Shown: positions 7,428 to 8,868 of the stretch, in pieces | How positions within the stretch are numbered: position 1 is the stretch's first letter | Layout: every line of letters begins with the position of its first letter | NCBI GenBank assembly: GCA_027008965.1 | Contig: JALVDN010000277.1 | Span: forward strand, 1-8,868 | Direction: 5' to 3' | DNA: 8,868 bases | Source: Flavobacteriales bacterium | Lineage (GTDB): Bacteria; Bacteroidota; Bacteroidia; Flavobacteriales; Flavobacteriaceae | Position numbers and translations under genes: made by a program | The notes under the pieces: model-generated | Database searches by the model: none | The model's input: the letters and a program-made list of their open reading frames with translations, nothing else | What the model was told of the DNA's origin: nothing

Positions 7428-7988
7428 TTAATCTTTCTTCAAGGGAAATTTTTCCACGATATGCCACTGTTTTTTTTCGTGCTTCAAAAGATAAACATAA
7501 TCCATCAAAAAATGTGCTTCAAAATTGAAGGAACTGAAATAATCCCATGCTTCTTGAAAAATTTCTTCTTTCAAATCCTTGAATGCAACAGTTATATGCG
7601 GATGAAACCTGTTGGGTTTCTTATAAAAAGGAAAATGATTCTTAAAAAAATCAAATAACGCTTGCTGAAATTTATTGAATTCTTCCCGGGGCAACACATC
7701 CACAAAAATGACTCTCTTGCCGAATTTATCAAAGTTTTTTAACTCCAACCCCAACGGGGAAAATACTTCCACAAATTTTTTCAATGCCTCGCTGAAGTTA
7801 TCTATTTCTTCATCCGTAGCATAAAAAGGAGGGATGAGCGTTATATGAGCCGGCGAGTTCAATGAATGATATGAACCGAAACGTTCGCCCGCTTGCCGTT
7901 TCAAATCCATCATTTCGGACTGAAGCGGGTCGGGCGGAATGGCCGCCAAAAAATACAAACGTTTAGGAGCGGCTTTCTTCATCGGCAT
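7428..7988 (-). CDS. 2H phosphoesterase, 2'-5' RNA ligase-like
   Basis: This is a small cytoplasmic protein of 186 residues in the 2H (LigT-like) superfamily, whose members open cyclic phosphates or join or cleave 2'-5' linkages in RNA or nucleotides. The two catalytic H-x-T motifs that define the fold are present: HIT at 48-50 in AHITLIPPF, and HIT at 131-133 in FHPHITVAF. They are about 80 residues apart, as expected. The N-terminal strand LYFLAAIPP (11-19) and the C-terminal YVYLLKHEKKQWHIV (164-178) fit the family. Its real substrate is unknown. Many such bacterial proteins are annotated as RNA ligases without proof. The start could be ATG 7988 or ATG 7982 (MKKAAPK). Neither has a clear ribosome-binding site. 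From ATG 7988 it overlaps the end of gcvP by 26 bases. ligA follows after 12 bases. Confidence 0.85.
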   Translation of the reverse strand: MPMKKAAPKRLYFLAAIPPDPLQSEMMDLKRQAGERFGSYHSLNSPAHITLIPPFYATDEEIDNFSEALKKFVEVFSPLGLELKNFDKFGKRVIFVDVLPREEFNKFQQALFDFFKNHFPFYKKPNRFHPHITVAFKDLKEEIFQEAWDYFSSFNFEAHFLMDYVYLLKHEKKQWHIVEKFPLKKD

Positions 7989-8868
7989 AGAATTCTACCG
8001 GGTCACAAGTGCAATGCAAATGCCTGTCGCCATAGGCTTCGTCTACTCGTGCCACAGACGGCCAAATTTTATTTTCTGCAACGAATTTCAAGGGAAAAGC
8101 GGCTTCCTTGCGGGAATAACCGTGAAACCACATTTCAGCCGTCACTTCTTCCTGTGTATGGGGTGCATTCACCAACGGATTGTCCGTATTTTCAGGTTCA
8201 CATTGATCAATTTCTTCAAATATTTTTTTCATCACTTCGGCAAACCGGTCGAGTTCCTCTTTGTTTTCGCTTTCGGTAGGTTCAATCATCAGCGTTCCTG
8301 CCACCGGGAAAGAAACCGTAGGCGCATGATAGCCGAAATCCATCAAGCGTTTGGCCACATCCATTACCTGAATTCCGTTTGATTTATAAGGTCTGAAGTC
8401 GGCAATGAACTCATGGGCCACTCTTCCTTTCTCGCCTTTGTATAAAGTGGGAAAATACGGACTGATTTTCTTTTCCAAATAATTGGCATTCAAAATGGCT
8501 ATTTCTGACATTTTCTTCAATCCGTCTGCACCGGCCAACCGGATATAAGCATAAGAAATGGACATCACTCCCGCCGATCCCCAAGGCGCCGATGCCACTT
8601 GACGGCCTTTTTCTCCACCCGTTTTGATCAATACATGCGATGGCAGATAGGGCGCCAAAAACGATTTGACGGCAATGGGACCCACACCCGGTCCACCGCC
8701 TCCATGCGGAATGGCAAAAGTTTTATGCAAATTGAGATGCAACACATCCGCACCAATTTTGGCGGGCGAAGTCAATCCGGTTTGTGCGTTCATATTGGCG
8801 CCGTCCATATACACCAATCCGCCGTAGCGGTGAACCGTTTCCGTTATCTTGACAATATCTTTTTCAAA
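7963..8868 (-). CDS. gcvP: Glycine dehydrogenase (decarboxylating), P-protein, C-terminal third (5' end outside window)
   Basis: The P-protein of the glycine cleavage system decarboxylates glycine with pyridoxal phosphate and passes the aminomethyl group to the lipoyl H-protein. The frame runs open to the right edge and the upstream codons read FEKDIVKITETVHRYGG, so the first in-frame start candidate inside the window (TTG 8817) is not the true start. Visible are YMDGANMNAQTG, the cofactor lysine in LHLNLHKTF (Lys codon at 8722-8724), the glycine-rich PHGGGGPGVGPIAV loop, APWGSAGVMSISYAYIRL, AILNANYL and the C-terminal signatures DNPLVNAPHT, GYSRKEAAFP and RVDEAYGDRHLHC. About 301 of the usual roughly 950 residues are present, with an intact C-terminus. 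No gcvH or gcvT is in the window. It appears to lead the minus-strand gene run, although its promoter and upstream context cannot be seen. Confidence 0.96.
   Translation of the reverse strand, partial: FEKDIVKITETVHRYGGLVYMDGANMNAQTGLTSPAKIGADVLHLNLHKTFAIPHGGGGPGVGPIAVKSFLAPYLPSHVLIKTGGEKGRQVASAPWGSAGVMSISYAYIRLAGADGLKKMSEIAILNANYLEKKISPYFPTLYKGEKGRVAHEFIADFRPYKSNGIQVMDVAKRLMDFGYHAPTVSFPVAGTLMIEPTESENKEELDRFAEVMKKIFEEIDQCEPENTDNPLVNAPHTQEEVTAEMWFHGYSRKEAAFPLKFVAENKIWPSVARVDEAYGDRHLHCTCDPVEFYADEESRS

Larger units (their letters stand above)
2526..8868 (-). other. Probable operon gcvP - 2H phosphoesterase - ligA - aroA - ABC permease - FdtA-type ketoisomerase
   Basis: Six genes run in the same direction with junctions of -26, +12, -4 (ATGA), +27 and -8 (ATGAGTAA) bases. 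I saw no convincing internal promoter. The best match in a gap, TAGTTTTA at 4218-4211 on the minus strand, would start transcription on top of the permease GTG. Co-transcription and partly coupled translation are therefore likely. The first promoter must be outside the window or inside gcvP. No strong terminator follows the last gene, whose end lies inside the convergent GT-B gene. Confidence 0.7.

Noticed and set aside
7893..8382. Two long plus-strand open frames (128 and 147 codons) antisense to gcvP and the start of the 2H gene
   Set aside because: They lie opposite strongly conserved gcvP coding sequence, have no recognisable domain and are best explained as shadows of its codon use.
1..8868. 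CRISPR array, insertion sequence, tRNA, rRNA, phage or defence genes
   Set aside because: None was seen on either strand. All long frames are accounted for by the listed genes and there is no gene-free stretch large enough to hide one.

Overview
The window looks like an ordinary, very compact chromosomal segment of a Bacteroidota bacterium, most likely of the Flavobacteriia type. The case rests on several points. The DNA is AT-rich. Start codons lack convincing Shine-Dalgarno sequences. One intergenic region carries a perfect match to the Bacteroidota -7 promoter element TAnnTTTG. The proteins (a membrane-anchored LuxR-type regulator, a 2H phosphoesterase, a MacB-like permease) also have a Bacteroidota look. 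No genus can be named from the sequence alone.

Layout. (1) 2-592, plus strand: the C-terminal part of a membrane-anchored regulator with a LuxR-type HTH, cut by the left edge. (2) 600-1370, minus: a family-2-like (GT-A) glycosyltransferase, convergent with gene 1. (3) 1371-1405: a 35-base divergent intergenic region holding an 18-bp perfect palindrome that contains a promoter element for each direction. (4) 1406-2545, plus: a GT-B (GT4-like) glycosyltransferase. (5) 2526-8868, minus: six tightly packed genes, in transcription order gcvP (5' end outside the window), a 2H phosphoesterase, ligA, aroA, a MacB/FtsX-type ABC permease and an FdtA-type sugar ketoisomerase. Neighbours in this run overlap by 26, 4 or 8 bases or are separated by 12 or 27 bases, so they probably form one operon.

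How the genes fit together. The long operon mixes central metabolism (glycine cleavage, shikimate pathway), DNA replication and repair (NAD-dependent ligase), a probable RNA or nucleotide phosphoesterase, an export or lipoprotein-type permease, and a nucleotide-sugar enzyme. That looks like a housekeeping operon assembled without an evident common pathway. The sugar ketoisomerase and the two glycosyltransferases lie side by side and may all serve surface-glycan synthesis, but no transporter, polymerase or dTDP-sugar pathway genes accompany them here.

Only about 81 bases lie between genes. There is no tRNA, rRNA, CRISPR array, insertion sequence or stretch of more than 300 bases without a gene. 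I found no convincing new biological system. The best leads are the symmetric divergent promoter, the antisense overlap of the 3' ends of the GT-B gene and the ketoisomerase gene, and the isolated ketoisomerase and permease genes.
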